Shown one piece after another: positions 9,427 to 17,436 of a stretch of DNA of 64,000 nucleotides (the stretch's first letter is position 1; each line of letters begins with the position of its first letter). The stretch covers positions 1 to 64,000 of the forward strand of contig SVKV01000007.1 of the NCBI GenBank assembly GCA_015068305.1. The letters are read 5' to 3'. This stretch comes from Oscillospiraceae bacterium (GTDB lineage Bacteria > Bacillota > Clostridia > Oscillospirales > Oscillospiraceae). Under the pieces are notes generated by a model. That model searched no databases. It was given only the letters and a program-made list of their open reading frames with translations, and was not told the origin of the DNA. A program made the position numbers and the translations under genes.

Positions 9427-10792
9427 AGTTTCCAAACGTGCTTCCGCGTTGTTCCTGCTGATCATACTTCTGGCCGGCGGCCTTGGCTTTTTTGTCTATG
9501 AATATTTTGCCAAGGCAGAAACCTGGGTGGTATCCGCCGGCTCTCCCCATATTTTCAACAGCAGCAACATCGGCTGCGGACAGGTGGTTGACCGCAGCGG
9601 CAGTCTGCTTCTGGACATTACCCAGAAACGTACCTACGCTCAGAATCTGGCTGTTCGTCAGTCCACCCTCCATTGGCTGGGTGACCGGCAGGGCCGGATC
9701 AGTGCCCCCGCCATTGCCCATTACGGCCGGGAAATGACCGGATATGATCTGGTTGACGGCCTCTATTCCTATTCCGGTGTCGCCGGACAGGCGACGCTGA
9801 CACTGTCCTCGCAGGTCCAGTCTGCGGCGCTGAAGGCAATGGGAGACCACAAGGGTACCATTGGTGTTTACAATTACAAGACCGGTGAACTGCTCTGCGC
9901 GGTGACGACTCCCAACTATGACCCGGATGATGTTCCGAATATTGAAGGGGATACCACCGGTGCCTATGAGGGCATTTATCTGAACCGTTTCACCCAGTCC
10001 ACCTATATTCCCGGCTCCATTTTCAAGGTTGTTACCACCGGCGCGGCATTGGAATATGTGGACGATATCCTGGACCGGAAATTCACCTGCGATGGTGTCT
10101 ATGAATATGGCATCGACAAGGTTTCCTGCGAGCGGGCCCACGGCACACTGACACTGAAGCAGGCACTGGCCAAATCCTGCAACTGCTGCTTCGGTCAGAT
10201 CGCCAATCTGGTGGGTGCAGCGAATCTGCAGAGCTATGCGGACCGGCTTCAGATCACCGAGCCGGTAAAATTCGACGGCATTACCACCGCAAGAGGCAAT
10301 TTTGACCTTTCGGATGCAGCCAGGGTGGAGATCGCCTGGGGCGGCATCGGCCAGTATACGGACCTGATTAATCCCTGCCGCTATATGACCTTTATGGGTG
10401 CCATTGCCGGCGGCGGACAGGCAGCCGTACCGTATTTGGTGGAGCGTGTGATGCTGGAAGGGGAAGAAACCTATTCCGCCTCCACCACCTATACGGACCG
10501 GATCATACCGGAGAGTACTGCGCTGATCCTCCAGGAATACATGCGCAATAATATGGTGTCCGTCTACGGCGACAGCAATTTCCCGGGACTGACGGTCTGT
10601 GCCAAGTCCGGTACCAGTCAGCTGGGCGGTGAGCAGAAATCCAATGCCATGTTTGCGGGCTTTGTAACGGATGAAAAGTATCCCCTGGCCTTCATCGTGG
10701 TGGTGGAAAATGGCGGCTACGGCAGCTCCACCTGTGTGCCGATCCTAAGTAAGGTCCTGAAAGCCTGCAAGTCGGTTCTGGATGGGGAATAA
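9407..10792 (+). CDS. Penicillin-binding protein, class B transpeptidase
   Basis: 461 residues, close to actinobacterial PbpA. One N-terminal membrane anchor (about residues 14-33) precedes a short pedestal and the transpeptidase domain. The catalytic motifs are SIFK (Ser204, Lys207), SCN (257-259) and KSGT (400-403, in place of the usual KTG). It crosslinks peptidoglycan outside the membrane and presumably pairs with the preceding SEDS protein. ATG 9407 was taken as start, but the ribosome site is tight there; ATG 9419 is a possible alternative. A strong hairpin follows at 10818. Confidence 0.92.
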   Translation: MMRKMNRVSKRASALFLLIILLAGGLGFFVYEYFAKAETWVVSAGSPHIFNSSNIGCGQVVDRSGSLLLDITQKRTYAQNLAVRQSTLHWLGDRQGRISAPAIAHYGREMTGYDLVDGLYSYSGVAGQATLTLSSQVQSAALKAMGDHKGTIGVYNYKTGELLCAVTTPNYDPDDVPNIEGDTTGAYEGIYLNRFTQSTYIPGSIFKVVTTGAALEYVDDILDRKFTCDGVYEYGIDKVSCERAHGTLTLKQALAKSCNCCFGQIANLVGAANLQSYADRLQITEPVKFDGITTARGNFDLSDAARVEIAWGGIGQYTDLINPCRYMTFMGAIAGGGQAAVPYLVERVMLEGEETYSASTTYTDRIIPESTALILQEYMRNNMVSVYGDSNFPGLTVCAKSGTSQLGGEQKSNAMFAGFVTDEKYPLAFIVVVENGGYGSSTCVPILSKVLKACKSVLDGE

Positions 10793-10817
10793 CCCGGTTG
10801 TAGAAAGTCAATAATGG

Positions 10818-10854
10818 AACACCCTCTGCATAGTTTTGTGCAGGGGGTGTTTTT
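10818..10854 (+). terminator. Terminator of the ftsW-pbp operon
   Basis: Stem AACACCCTCTGCA / TGCAGGGGGTGTT (one G-T pair) and a T run. Its right arm also holds the AGGGGGTG ribosome site of the small gene at 10855. Confidence 0.85.
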
Positions 10855-11004
10855 GTGTGCCGAAAGAACCATTTGCGGGCCTTTGTCCTTTTGGGATTTG
10901 GGATAGGACTGATTGCGGGGCACTGTCTGGATTCCTGGCTCCTCTGCAGCTGCGGAGGGGCTGTGCTGGTGGTTGCTGCCCTTTGTATGCTAAAACCCCA
11001 TTGA
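10855..11004 (+). CDS. Small hydrophobic membrane protein, 49 residues
   Basis: A short frame beginning GTG at 10855 and ending TGA at 11004, with AGGGGGTG five to six bases upstream. The product has a basic N-terminus (VCRKNHLR), two hydrophobic stretches (AFVLLGFGIGLIAG and AVLVVAALCML) separated by a Cys/Gly turn (LLCSCGG), and a short basic tail. This layout resembles small uncharacterised membrane proteins I recall from Clostridia, but the assignment is by impression only. It lies between the cell wall operon terminator and the SipL-like gene. Confidence 0.55.
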   Translation: MCRKNHLRAFVLLGFGIGLIAGHCLDSWLLCSCGGAVLVVAALCMLKPH

Positions 11005-11068
11005 CTGTCATATGCCTGTCCCCGGGTGAATAGAATGTGGTAACCATGTATACAAGGAGTGATTCAGA

Positions 11069-12568
11069 TTGCAATTGCAGTTTTCAAAAAAGACCCTGCG
11101 CTTTCTGGGCTGCGCAGTCCGGGAAGTGAGAAATACGGAACTGACCCAGGAAATCCGACTGCCGGACGGGATGCCGGACATCGGCCGGATGCTGACGGCC
11201 TGGGGCCAGATCATGCTGCGCAGCAAGCAGTGGCAGGGTGGTGAAATTGAATTGTCCGGCGGGGTGAAGGTCTGGGTGCTGTATGCCCCGGAGGATGGGA
11301 CGGAGCCCCGGGTGACGGAAGGGTGGCTGCCATTTCAGCTGAAGTGGAATCCGGAGCCGGTGGAAAGGGAAGGCCCTGTGCGGATGATGCCGGTGCTGCG
11401 GTTTGTGGACAGCCGCAGCACATCTGCCCGGAAAATGATGGTCCGGGCCGGGGTTGGTGTATTGGCCCAGGGATTCTATCCGGCTGAGGCAGAAATCCAT
11501 ACTCCGGAGGATGTGCCGGAGGATGTTCAGATCCTGAAAAATACTTACCCGGTGCGGCTGAGCGTGGATGCGGGGGAAAAGGTTTTTCAGATGGATGAAG
11601 ACATTGACCTCGCATCCTCCGGCGGGGCAGGCGGCAGACTGATCAGCTATACCCTCAACCCACAGGTGACGGAAAGACGGGTCCTGTCGGATAAGCTGGT
11701 GTTCAAGGGCAATGCCAATGGGCACCTTGTTTGGCGGGATGCGGGAGGGATGCTCCAGAGCCGGGATTTTGAGCTGCCCTTTTCCCAACTGGCGGATCTG
11801 GACGGTGTTTATTCGGCCGATGCCAGAGGGGATGTCCGGATGGCTGTTACGGATCTGGAAGCGGATCTGAATGAAACCGGCCAGCTGCGTCTGAAATCCA
11901 GTCTGGTTGCCCAGTATCTGGTGGATGATGTGCAGACTGCACAGCTCTGGGAGGACGCCTACAGCCCCCGGCGCGATGTGACCTTTGAAACAGAAACGCT
12001 GGAACTTCCGGCGGTTTTGGATGAGAAAACGGAAAATATGAAAGCAGAACAGACCCTTCCCGGCCAGAACGGACAGGTGGTGGATTGCAGGTTCTATCCG
12101 GACCATCCCCGCCAAAACCGGGGTGCGGATGAGACGGAGCTGACAGTTCCGGGCCTGTTTCAGACTCTGTATTACGGCGAGGACGGAACGCTCCAGTCCG
12201 GCATTTCCCGCTGGGAGGGGAATCTGATGGTTCCGGCTGGCAGTGATACTCTGATTATGCCCATGGTGCAGACCCCGGGGCAGGTTCAGATTATGAACGG
12301 TGTGGATGGGATGATGCTCAGCTGCCCTGTGCAGCTGCAGCTGCGTGCCGGCTCCGGCGAGGGCCTTACAGCGATCAAAACCATGGAACTTGGGCAGCTG
12401 CAGCCGGAAAGAGCGGACCGCCCCTCGTTGATTCTCCGCCGTTGCGATACTGATTCGTTGTGGGAGATTGCAAAGCAATCCGGTTCCACTGTTTCTGCAA
12501 TTTGTGAAGCCAACGGGATCACAGCCCAGCCTCCGGCAGACCGGATGCTGCTGATTCCGGTCAGTTGA
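11069..12568 (+). CDS. SipL/SpoVID-like protein: DUF3794 plus C-terminal LysM
   Basis: 499 residues. The N-terminal part (AVREVRNTELTQEIRLPDGMPDIGRMLTAWGQIML) and a second region around residues 140-300 match the DUF3794 repeats of SipL, the clostridial partner of SpoIVA in spore coat basement assembly. The last ~50 residues (DSLWEIAKQSGSTVSAICEANGI...RMLLIPVS) form one LysM domain. It starts with TTG at 11069, with AAGGAG nine bases upstream. It is probably sigma-E dependent in the mother cell; I see no clear sigma-A promoter. It sits about 5 kb from spoIIGA-sigE. Confidence 0.85.
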   Translation: MQLQFSKKTLRFLGCAVREVRNTELTQEIRLPDGMPDIGRMLTAWGQIMLRSKQWQGGEIELSGGVKVWVLYAPEDGTEPRVTEGWLPFQLKWNPEPVEREGPVRMMPVLRFVDSRSTSARKMMVRAGVGVLAQGFYPAEAEIHTPEDVPEDVQILKNTYPVRLSVDAGEKVFQMDEDIDLASSGGAGGRLISYTLNPQVTERRVLSDKLVFKGNANGHLVWRDAGGMLQSRDFELPFSQLADLDGVYSADARGDVRMAVTDLEADLNETGQLRLKSSLVAQYLVDDVQTAQLWEDAYSPRRDVTFETETLELPAVLDEKTENMKAEQTLPGQNGQVVDCRFYPDHPRQNRGADETELTVPGLFQTLYYGEDGTLQSGISRWEGNLMVPAGSDTLIMPMVQTPGQVQIMNGVDGMMLSCPVQLQLRAGSGEGLTAIKTMELGQLQPERADRPSLILRRCDTDSLWEIAKQSGSTVSAICEANGITAQPPADRMLLIPVS

Positions 12569-12571
12569 AAT

Positions 12572-12602
12572 AACGCCGTTCCGAAAAGGAACGGCGTTTC
12601 TG
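12572..12602 (+). terminator. Terminator after the SipL-like gene
   Basis: Stem AACGCCGTTCC / GGAACGGCGTT with a short A-rich loop and TTTCT tail. Confidence 0.85.
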
Positions 12603-12646
12603 CGTGGCGGGGCTGGAAGAATTTCCAAACTGTCCGGGAAAATCTG

Positions 12647-12675
12647 TTGTGAATCTTGACAGGGAGTGTTATAAT
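12647..12675 (+). promoter_or_regulatory. Promoter of the CobW pair
   Basis: TTGTGA at 12647-12652, 17-base spacer, perfect TATAAT at 12670-12675. A TTGACA at 12656 is only 8 bases from the -10, so is not a usable -35 for it. I could not recognise a Zur or Fur box with confidence. Confidence 0.65.
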
Positions 12676-12709
12676 ATAGGGTAGAAATTTATTACAGAAG
12701 GTGTTACAA

Positions 12710-13954
12710 ATGACAACGATTGATATTTACTCCGGTTTTTTGGGCGCCGGTAAGACGACGCTGATCAAAAAGATGAGCCAGGAGTGCTACAAGGGCCAGA
12801 AGCTGGTGCTGATCGAGAACGAATTCGGCGAGATCGGCATTGACGGCGGATTTTTGCAGGATGCGGGCATCAACATCACCGAGATGAACTCCGGCTGCAT
12901 CTGCTGCTCTCTGGTGGGCGACTTCGGCAAGGCTCTGGAAAAGGTGATCTCCGAGTATGCTCCCGACCGGGTCATCATCGAGCCCTCCGGCGTGGGCAAG
13001 CTGTCCGATGTTATCGGTGCTGTCCAGAAGGTTACCTGTGCAGATGTGGTTCTGGGCTATACCGTTGCAGTTGCCGATGCAGGCAAGGTCAAGGTCTATA
13101 TGAAGAACTTCGGTGAGTTCTACAATAACCAGATCGAAACTGCTTCCACCATCATCCTCTCCCGTACCGATTCCGTTCCCCAGGCCAAGCTGGATGCTTC
13201 CGTGGCTCTGATCCGGGAGCACAATGCCGAAGCGACCCTCATTACCACGCCCTGGAGCGAACTGACCGGTGAGCAGCTGGTTGCAGCCATGGAGGGTAAA
13301 AAGACCCTGGCTGAGGAACTGGCTAAGATGGAAGAAGAGCATGAGCATCATCACCATCACGAGCACGGTGAACACTGCTGCTGCGGCCATCACCATGACC
13401 ACGAGCACCATCATGAGCACGGCGAGCACTGCGGCTGTGGCCATCACCATGACCATGAGCATCATCACGAGCACGACGAGCACTGCGGCTGCGGCCATCA
13501 TCACGACCATGAGCATCATCATGGGCACGGCGAACATTGCGGCTGCGGCCATCATCACGACCACGAGCATCACCACGAACACGGCGAGCACTGCGGCTGC
13601 GGTCATCACCACGACCATGAGCATCATCATGAGCACGGTGAACACTGCTCCTGCGGTCATGATCATCACCACCATCATGCGGATGAGGTCTTTACCTCCT
13701 GGGGCCGGGAGACCCACCAGAAGTTTGACCGCGCTGCTGTTGAGGCAGCTCTGAAGGAACTGGATTCCGGCAAGTACGGCATGGTTCTCCGGGCAAAGGG
13801 TATTCTGCCCTGCACCGACGGCAGCTGGATCCACTTTGACATGGTTCCCGAAGAAATTGATATCCGCACCGGTGCTGCCGATATCCACGGCAAGCTCTGT
13901 GTCATCGGCTCCAAGCTGGATGAAGCAGGCGTCGCTGCGCTGTTTGGAGTGTAA
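12710..13954 (+). CDS. CobW/COG0523 GTPase with giant His/Cys metal-binding repeat
   Basis: 414 residues. The N-terminal G3E GTPase has Walker A FLGAGKTT (about residues 8-15), the metal motif SGCICCS (CxCC, about residues 63-66) and an EPSGVGKLSDVI switch. Residues about 218-325 are six 18-residue repeats of type EHGEHCGCGHHHDHEHHH, then a short CobW C-terminal domain (GKYGMVLRAKGILP...IHFDMVPEE). COG0523 proteins deliver metals, often Zn, to target enzymes using GTP. The repeat would store or buffer metal. Start ATG 12710 follows AGAAGGTG. It is the first gene of a two-gene operon; its metal is not determinable from sequence. Confidence 0.93.
   Translation: MTTIDIYSGFLGAGKTTLIKKMSQECYKGQKLVLIENEFGEIGIDGGFLQDAGINITEMNSGCICCSLVGDFGKALEKVISEYAPDRVIIEPSGVGKLSDVIGAVQKVTCADVVLGYTVAVADAGKVKVYMKNFGEFYNNQIETASTIILSRTDSVPQAKLDASVALIREHNAEATLITTPWSELTGEQLVAAMEGKKTLAEELAKMEEEHEHHHHHEHGEHCCCGHHHDHEHHHEHGEHCGCGHHHDHEHHHEHDEHCGCGHHHDHEHHHGHGEHCGCGHHHDHEHHHEHGEHCGCGHHHDHEHHHEHGEHCSCGHDHHHHHADEVFTSWGRETHQKFDRAAVEAALKELDSGKYGMVLRAKGILPCTDGSWIHFDMVPEEIDIRTGAADIHGKLCVIGSKLDEAGVAALFGV
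13361..13684 (+). repeat. Six tandem 54-bp repeats encoding His/Cys metal-binding units
   Basis: Units start at 13361, 13415, 13469, 13523, 13577 and 13631. Each codes for 18 residues with about nine His and two Cys. Copies differ mainly at third codon positions (CAC/CAT, GAG/GAA, GGC/GGT), so the peptide is conserved better than the DNA. The last copy diverges into a pure His/Asp tail. Confidence 0.95.
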
Positions 13955-13957
13955 GCC

Positions 13958-14902
13958 ATGCAGCAGATCCCTGTTTATGTATTCACCGGATTCATGGATT
14001 CCGGTAAGACGAAGTTTATCCAGGAGACGCTGGAGGATCCCCGGTTCAACGATGGCGAGCGGACACTGCTGCTGGTCTTTGAAGAGGGTGAGGAGGAGTA
14101 CGACTTCACCACTTATCCCCACAAGAGCGTCTACATGCAGGTGCTGGACCAGGAAACTGTTACCACCAAGGAACTGGCAGCCCTGACCAGAAAGTATAAG
14201 ACCGACCGGATCGTGATGGAGCTTAACGGCATGCAGCAGGTTGGAGATCTGTATATGCGCTTTCCGGAAGAATGGGTGGTTGCCCAGGAGGTCATGTTTG
14301 CCGACGCTACCACCTTCATGGCCTATAATGCCAATATGCGCAATTTGGTGATGGACAAGCTGGTGGGTGCCCAGATGGTGGTGTTCAACCGGCTCACACC
14401 CGGTGCCGATACCATGCCCTTTCATAAAATCGCCCGGGCTGCCAACCGGAAGATCGACATTCTCTATGACTATACCGACGGCACAACGGCATATGATGAT
14501 GTGATCGATCCGCTGCCCTTTGATATCAACGCACCTGTGATTGAGATCAAGGATGAGGACTATGCCCTCTGGTACCGGGATGTTTCGGAAGAGCCTCAGA
14601 AATACGACGGCAAGACCGTGAAATTCAAGGCCCAGGTGGCCATGCTCCGCCGGGATAAGGACAATATGTTTGCTCCCGGCCGGTTTGTCATGACCTGCTG
14701 TGTGGAGGATATTGAATTCTGCGGTGTACCCTGCCGTTATGCCAATCCCAGGGAGCTGGAATCCCGGAGCTGGGTCATGGTCACGGCTAAGGTTAATGCC
14801 GAAAAGCACCGCCTCTATAAGGGAGAGCTGGGCCCTGTGCTCACCGCCATTGAGGTGGTTAAGGGCGCACAGCCCGCAGAGCCCGATGTCTGCACATTCT
14901 GA
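13958..14902 (+). CDS. CobW-like GTPase with YcgQ/DUF1980-like C-terminal domain
   Basis: 314 residues, three bases after the first CobW gene. The N-terminal P-loop is VFTGFMDSGKTKFIQ (G3E-type, about residues 7-21). Where CobW proteins carry CxCC, this protein has VMELNGMQQV, so the metal motif is missing. The last ~110 residues (KTVKFKAQVAMLRR...FVMTCCVEDIEFCGVPCRY...WVMVTAKV) look like the OB-type domain of YcgQ/TIGR03943 proteins, partners of the YcgR permease and linked to zinc homeostasis in bacilli. Function inferred: accessory GTPase working with its neighbour in metal handling. Confidence 0.8.
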   Translation: MQQIPVYVFTGFMDSGKTKFIQETLEDPRFNDGERTLLLVFEEGEEEYDFTTYPHKSVYMQVLDQETVTTKELAALTRKYKTDRIVMELNGMQQVGDLYMRFPEEWVVAQEVMFADATTFMAYNANMRNLVMDKLVGAQMVVFNRLTPGADTMPFHKIARAANRKIDILYDYTDGTTAYDDVIDPLPFDINAPVIEIKDEDYALWYRDVSEEPQKYDGKTVKFKAQVAMLRRDKDNMFAPGRFVMTCCVEDIEFCGVPCRYANPRELESRSWVMVTAKVNAEKHRLYKGELGPVLTAIEVVKGAQPAEPDVCTF

Positions 14903-14907
14903 TTGGA

Positions 14908-14938
14908 AATCCACCTCTGTGAAGAGGGGGATTATTTT
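14908..14938 (+). terminator. Terminator of the CobW operon
   Basis: Stem AATCC-A-CCTCT / AGAGG-G-GGATT with loop GTGA and one internal mismatch, followed by ATTTT. Confidence 0.65.
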
Positions 14939-14956
14939 CGAAAGAAAGTTCGAAAA
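14935..14956 (+). promoter_or_regulatory. Inverted repeat resembling a LexA box upstream of rarA
   Basis: TTTTCGAA, 6 bases, TTCGAAAA. The core CGAAAGAAAGTTCG (14939-14952) matches the Firmicutes LexA/DinR consensus CGAAC-N4-GTTCG at nine of ten fixed positions. It lies 20 bases upstream of the rarA -35. Confidence 0.45.
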
Positions 14957-14972
14957 AGACTAAAATAAGAAG

Positions 14973-15000
14973 TGACTTTTTCCGGAATATATGATATACT
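14973..15000 (+). promoter_or_regulatory. Promoter of rarA
   Basis: TGACTT at 14973-14978, 16-base spacer, TATACT at 14995-15000. Confidence 0.6.
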
Positions 15001-15025
15001 GAGAAAAATGAGAGGAGGGCTGCAT

Positions 15026-16288
15026 ATGTACCAGCCATTGGCCGATCTTTTGCGGCCTACCACATTGGATGAAGTATTCGGACAGGAGCATATTCTGGCA
15101 GAGGGAGCGGTGCTGCGCCGTCTGATCGATTCCGGCAACGTACCGAATATGGTTTTCTACGGCCCCAGCGGTACCGGCAAGACCACAGTTGCCAATATCA
15201 TTGCCAAGCAGACCAACCGGATGCTCTATAAGCTCAACGCCACCACTGCATCCACCGCAGACATCAAGGAAATTGTTTCCCAGCTGGATACCTTCATGGC
15301 ACCCAACGGCATTCTGCTGTACTTGGATGAGATCCAGTCCTTCAATAAAAAGCAGCAGCAGAGTCTGCTGGAGCATATCGAAAACGGCAAGATCACCCTC
15401 ATCGCCTCCACCACGGAGAATCCTTATTTCTATGTCTTCAATGCGATCCTCAGCCGTTCCACCATCTTTGAGTTCAAGCAGATCGATGCATCTGCTGCGC
15501 TGAAGGCGGTCCGCCGGGCTGTTGCGTTTATGGAAAAGCGCACTGCGCTGACTGCCAAGCCGGAGGAAGGGGCTCTGGAGTATATTGCAGGTGCCTGCGG
15601 CGGCGATCTGCGCAAGGCCATGAATGCCATTGAAGTGATGTTCTCTGCCGGACAGGTGAAGGACGGCACCATTCCGCTGACCATGAATGACGCCAGGGCG
15701 GTGACTCAGAAGAGTGCCCTCCGGGCTGACCGGGACGGCGATAACTTTTATGATCTGCTGTCAGCCCTGCAGAAGTCCATCCGGGGTTCTGATCCGGATG
15801 CTGCCTGCCATTATCTGGCTCGGCTGCTGGAAGCGGGGCAGATGCAGGGAGCCTGCCGCCGACTGATGGTGATCGCGGCAGAGGACATCGGCCTGGCATA
15901 TCCCCAGATCATTCCCATTGTCAATGCCTGTGTGGATATGGCTCTGAAGCTGGGCATGCCGGAGGCAAGGATTCCTCTGGGCGATGCGGCAGTGCTGATG
16001 GCTACCAGTCCGAAGTCCAATTCCGGCCATATTGCCCTGGATTCCGCGCTGGCGGATGTGAAGCGGGGCAGGGGACTGGGCTTCCCCCGGCAGCTGCAGA
16101 ATGTTCATGCCGATACCTATACCCAGGAGCGGGAACAGGGATACAAATATCCCCACGATTACCCCAACCACTGGGTAAAGCAGCAGTATCTGCCCGATGA
16201 TATCGTGGATGCAAAATATTATGAATACGGCCCCAACAAGCTGGAGCAGGCAGCGAAGCAGTACTGGGATCTGATCAAAAAGGAGTGA
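15026..16288 (+). CDS. rarA: Replication-associated recombination protein A (MgsA/RarA AAA+ ATPase)
   Basis: 420 residues, the usual length. Walker A FYGPSGTGKTT lies at about residues 42-52, Walker B LYLDEIQSF near 94, and sensor motif ASTTENPYF follows. The C-terminal tetramerisation region carries AAEDIGLAYPQ and GYKYPHDYPNHWV. RarA is related to clamp-loader subunits and RuvB, acting at stalled forks and ssDNA gaps. Start ATG 15026 follows AGAGGAGGGCTGCAT; a longer frame from 14972 would start inside the promoter. DUF951 follows with overlapping ribosome site. Confidence 0.95.
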   Translation: MYQPLADLLRPTTLDEVFGQEHILAEGAVLRRLIDSGNVPNMVFYGPSGTGKTTVANIIAKQTNRMLYKLNATTASTADIKEIVSQLDTFMAPNGILLYLDEIQSFNKKQQQSLLEHIENGKITLIASTTENPYFYVFNAILSRSTIFEFKQIDASAALKAVRRAVAFMEKRTALTAKPEEGALEYIAGACGGDLRKAMNAIEVMFSAGQVKDGTIPLTMNDARAVTQKSALRADRDGDNFYDLLSALQKSIRGSDPDAACHYLARLLEAGQMQGACRRLMVIAAEDIGLAYPQIIPIVNACVDMALKLGMPEARIPLGDAAVLMATSPKSNSGHIALDSALADVKRGRGLGFPRQLQNVHADTYTQEREQGYKYPHDYPNHWVKQQYLPDDIVDAKYYEYGPNKLEQAAKQYWDLIKKE

Positions 16289-16292
16289 TTGG

Positions 16293-16478
16293 GTGGATAT
16301 TCAACTGAACGACATCCTTGTGATGAAAAAGGCGCACCCCTGCGGAGAAAAGCAGTGGAAGGTCCTGCGCACCGGTGCGGATTTCCGGTTAAAATGCCTG
16401 GGCTGCGGCCATGAAGTGATGACGCCCCGTCATAAGGCGGAGAAGAACATCCGCAGCGTGATCCGACAGGAAAAATAA
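16293..16478 (+). CDS. DUF951 family small protein
   Basis: 61 residues starting with GTG, preceded by AAGGAGTGATTGG that overlaps the rarA stop. The DUF951 marks are present: LNDILVMKKAHPCG, FRLKCLGCGHEVM and the basic tail. One Cys plus a CxxC (HPCG, CLGC) suggest metal binding or nucleic acid contact. Members are widespread in Firmicutes and of unknown function. Translationally linked to rarA. Confidence 0.9.
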   Translation: MDIQLNDILVMKKAHPCGEKQWKVLRTGADFRLKCLGCGHEVMTPRHKAEKNIRSVIRQEK

Positions 16479-16490
16479 TCGACCGAATGA

Positions 16491-16524
16491 AACGGCAGCT
16501 GATGAAGTCAGCTGCCGTTATTTT
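16491..16524 (+). terminator. Terminator of the rarA operon
   Basis: Perfect 12-bp stem AACGGCAGCTGA / TCAGCTGCCGTT, loop TGAAG, then ATTTTG. Confidence 0.9.
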
Positions 16525-16662
16525 GCTGCTGGTGGATTCCCGGGAAGAACGGACGGGCAGTGAGGGTAAACTTGCGGTGACGGCAGACAAGGAATGCGAC
16601 GGCCTTTGTCCTTGCGGTCAGCTATACTGTTGCCATGAGACCGGGAGACAGGAGGGTGGCGG

Positions 16663-17436
16663 ATGCCGGTGTACATAGATCTGATCATGCTACTGAATTT
16701 TCTTGTGGACTTTCTATTGCTTCTTGGAACAAACCGATTGAGCGGGTTCCCGCCGGACTGGGGAAAAGCGGCGCTGGCAGCCGCCATCGGAGGTGTCTAC
16801 GCCGGAATCTGCATCCTGCCGGGTTTTCGCTTTCTGGGAAATCTGCTGTGGCGGAGTGTGAGTCTGGTGCTGATGGGGCTGACAGCCTTTGGCTGGAACC
16901 GCAGCGCGTTACAGAAAAATGCAGTCTTCATCCTGCTGAGCATGGCGTTGGGCGGCATCGCCGCCGGTTCAAACCGCCGTGATTTTCCGGGACTGATCTG
17001 CTGCGCAGGGCTTCTCTGGTTGCTGTGCAGATTCGGTTTCCGGGGCCAGGTGGGGACCCGGGAGTATGTACCGGCAGAGCTTTGCTGGGGGGACCGTTGT
17101 GTGCGGCTTCTGGCGCTGAAGGATACCGGCAATACCCTCCGGGACCCACTGACCGGGGAACAGGTTTTGGTGTGCGGAGCCGACGTGGGAGAGGAACTGC
17201 TGGGACTACCGCGGATGGCCTTTGCAAACCCTGCGGATGCCCTGGCCTCCGGTATTCTCCCGGGGCTGCGGCTGATTCCCTATCATGCGGTGGGAAGACC
17301 CTCCGGCATGATGCTGGCAATCCGGCTGAGTCCGTCAAAAATCGGGACAGAAGTACGAACCCCTCTGGTTGCCTTTGCGCCGGAGGAAATTGCAAGAGGT
17401 GAGGTATATCGGATGCTGACAGGAGGGACAATATGA
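16663..17436 (+). CDS. spoIIGA: SpoIIGA, sigma-E processing aspartic peptidase
   Basis: 257 residues, shorter than the ~309 of Bacillus. The N-terminal half has several membrane helices ([21 protein letters not shown] onwards). The C-terminal half is a cytosolic aspartic protease domain with [10 protein letters not shown], catalytic Asp about residue 154, and IPYHAVG. It dimerises to cleave pro-sigma-E in the mother cell after engulfment starts. Start ATG 16663 follows GGAGGGTGGCGG. It overlaps sigE by four bases. A TATACT at about 16624 could be a -10, but I see no convincing Spo0A box. Confidence 0.92.
   Translation: MPVYIDLIMLLNFLVDFLLLLGTNRLSGFPPDWGKAALAAAIGGVYAGICILPGFRFLGNLLWRSVSLVLMGLTAFGWNRSALQKNAVFILLSMALGGIAAGSNRRDFPGLICCAGLLWLLCRFGFRGQVGTREYVPAELCWGDRCVRLLALKDTGNTLRDPLTGEQVLVCGADVGEELLGLPRMAFANPADALASGILPGLRLIPYHAVGRPSGMMLAIRLSPSKIGTEVRTPLVAFAPEEIARGEVYRMLTGGTI

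Noticed and set aside
12656..12675. TTGACA-TATAAT as the cobW promoter pair
   Set aside because: Only 8 bases separate them; the upstream TTGTGA gives proper 17-bp spacing.
13361..13684. Possible CRISPR-like array because of regular repeats
   Set aside because: Units are contiguous 54-bp coding repeats in frame with no spacers and no cas genes.
12704..14914. 736-codon antisense frame opposite the CobW pair, with Val/Met-rich repeats
   Set aside because: The low-complexity part is the reverse of the His/Cys repeat; no start signal and no homology-like motif.
16600..16662. Spo0A-controlled promoter before spoIIGA
   Set aside because: A TATACT is present, but no clear TGTCGAA box or long-spaced -35 could be defended.
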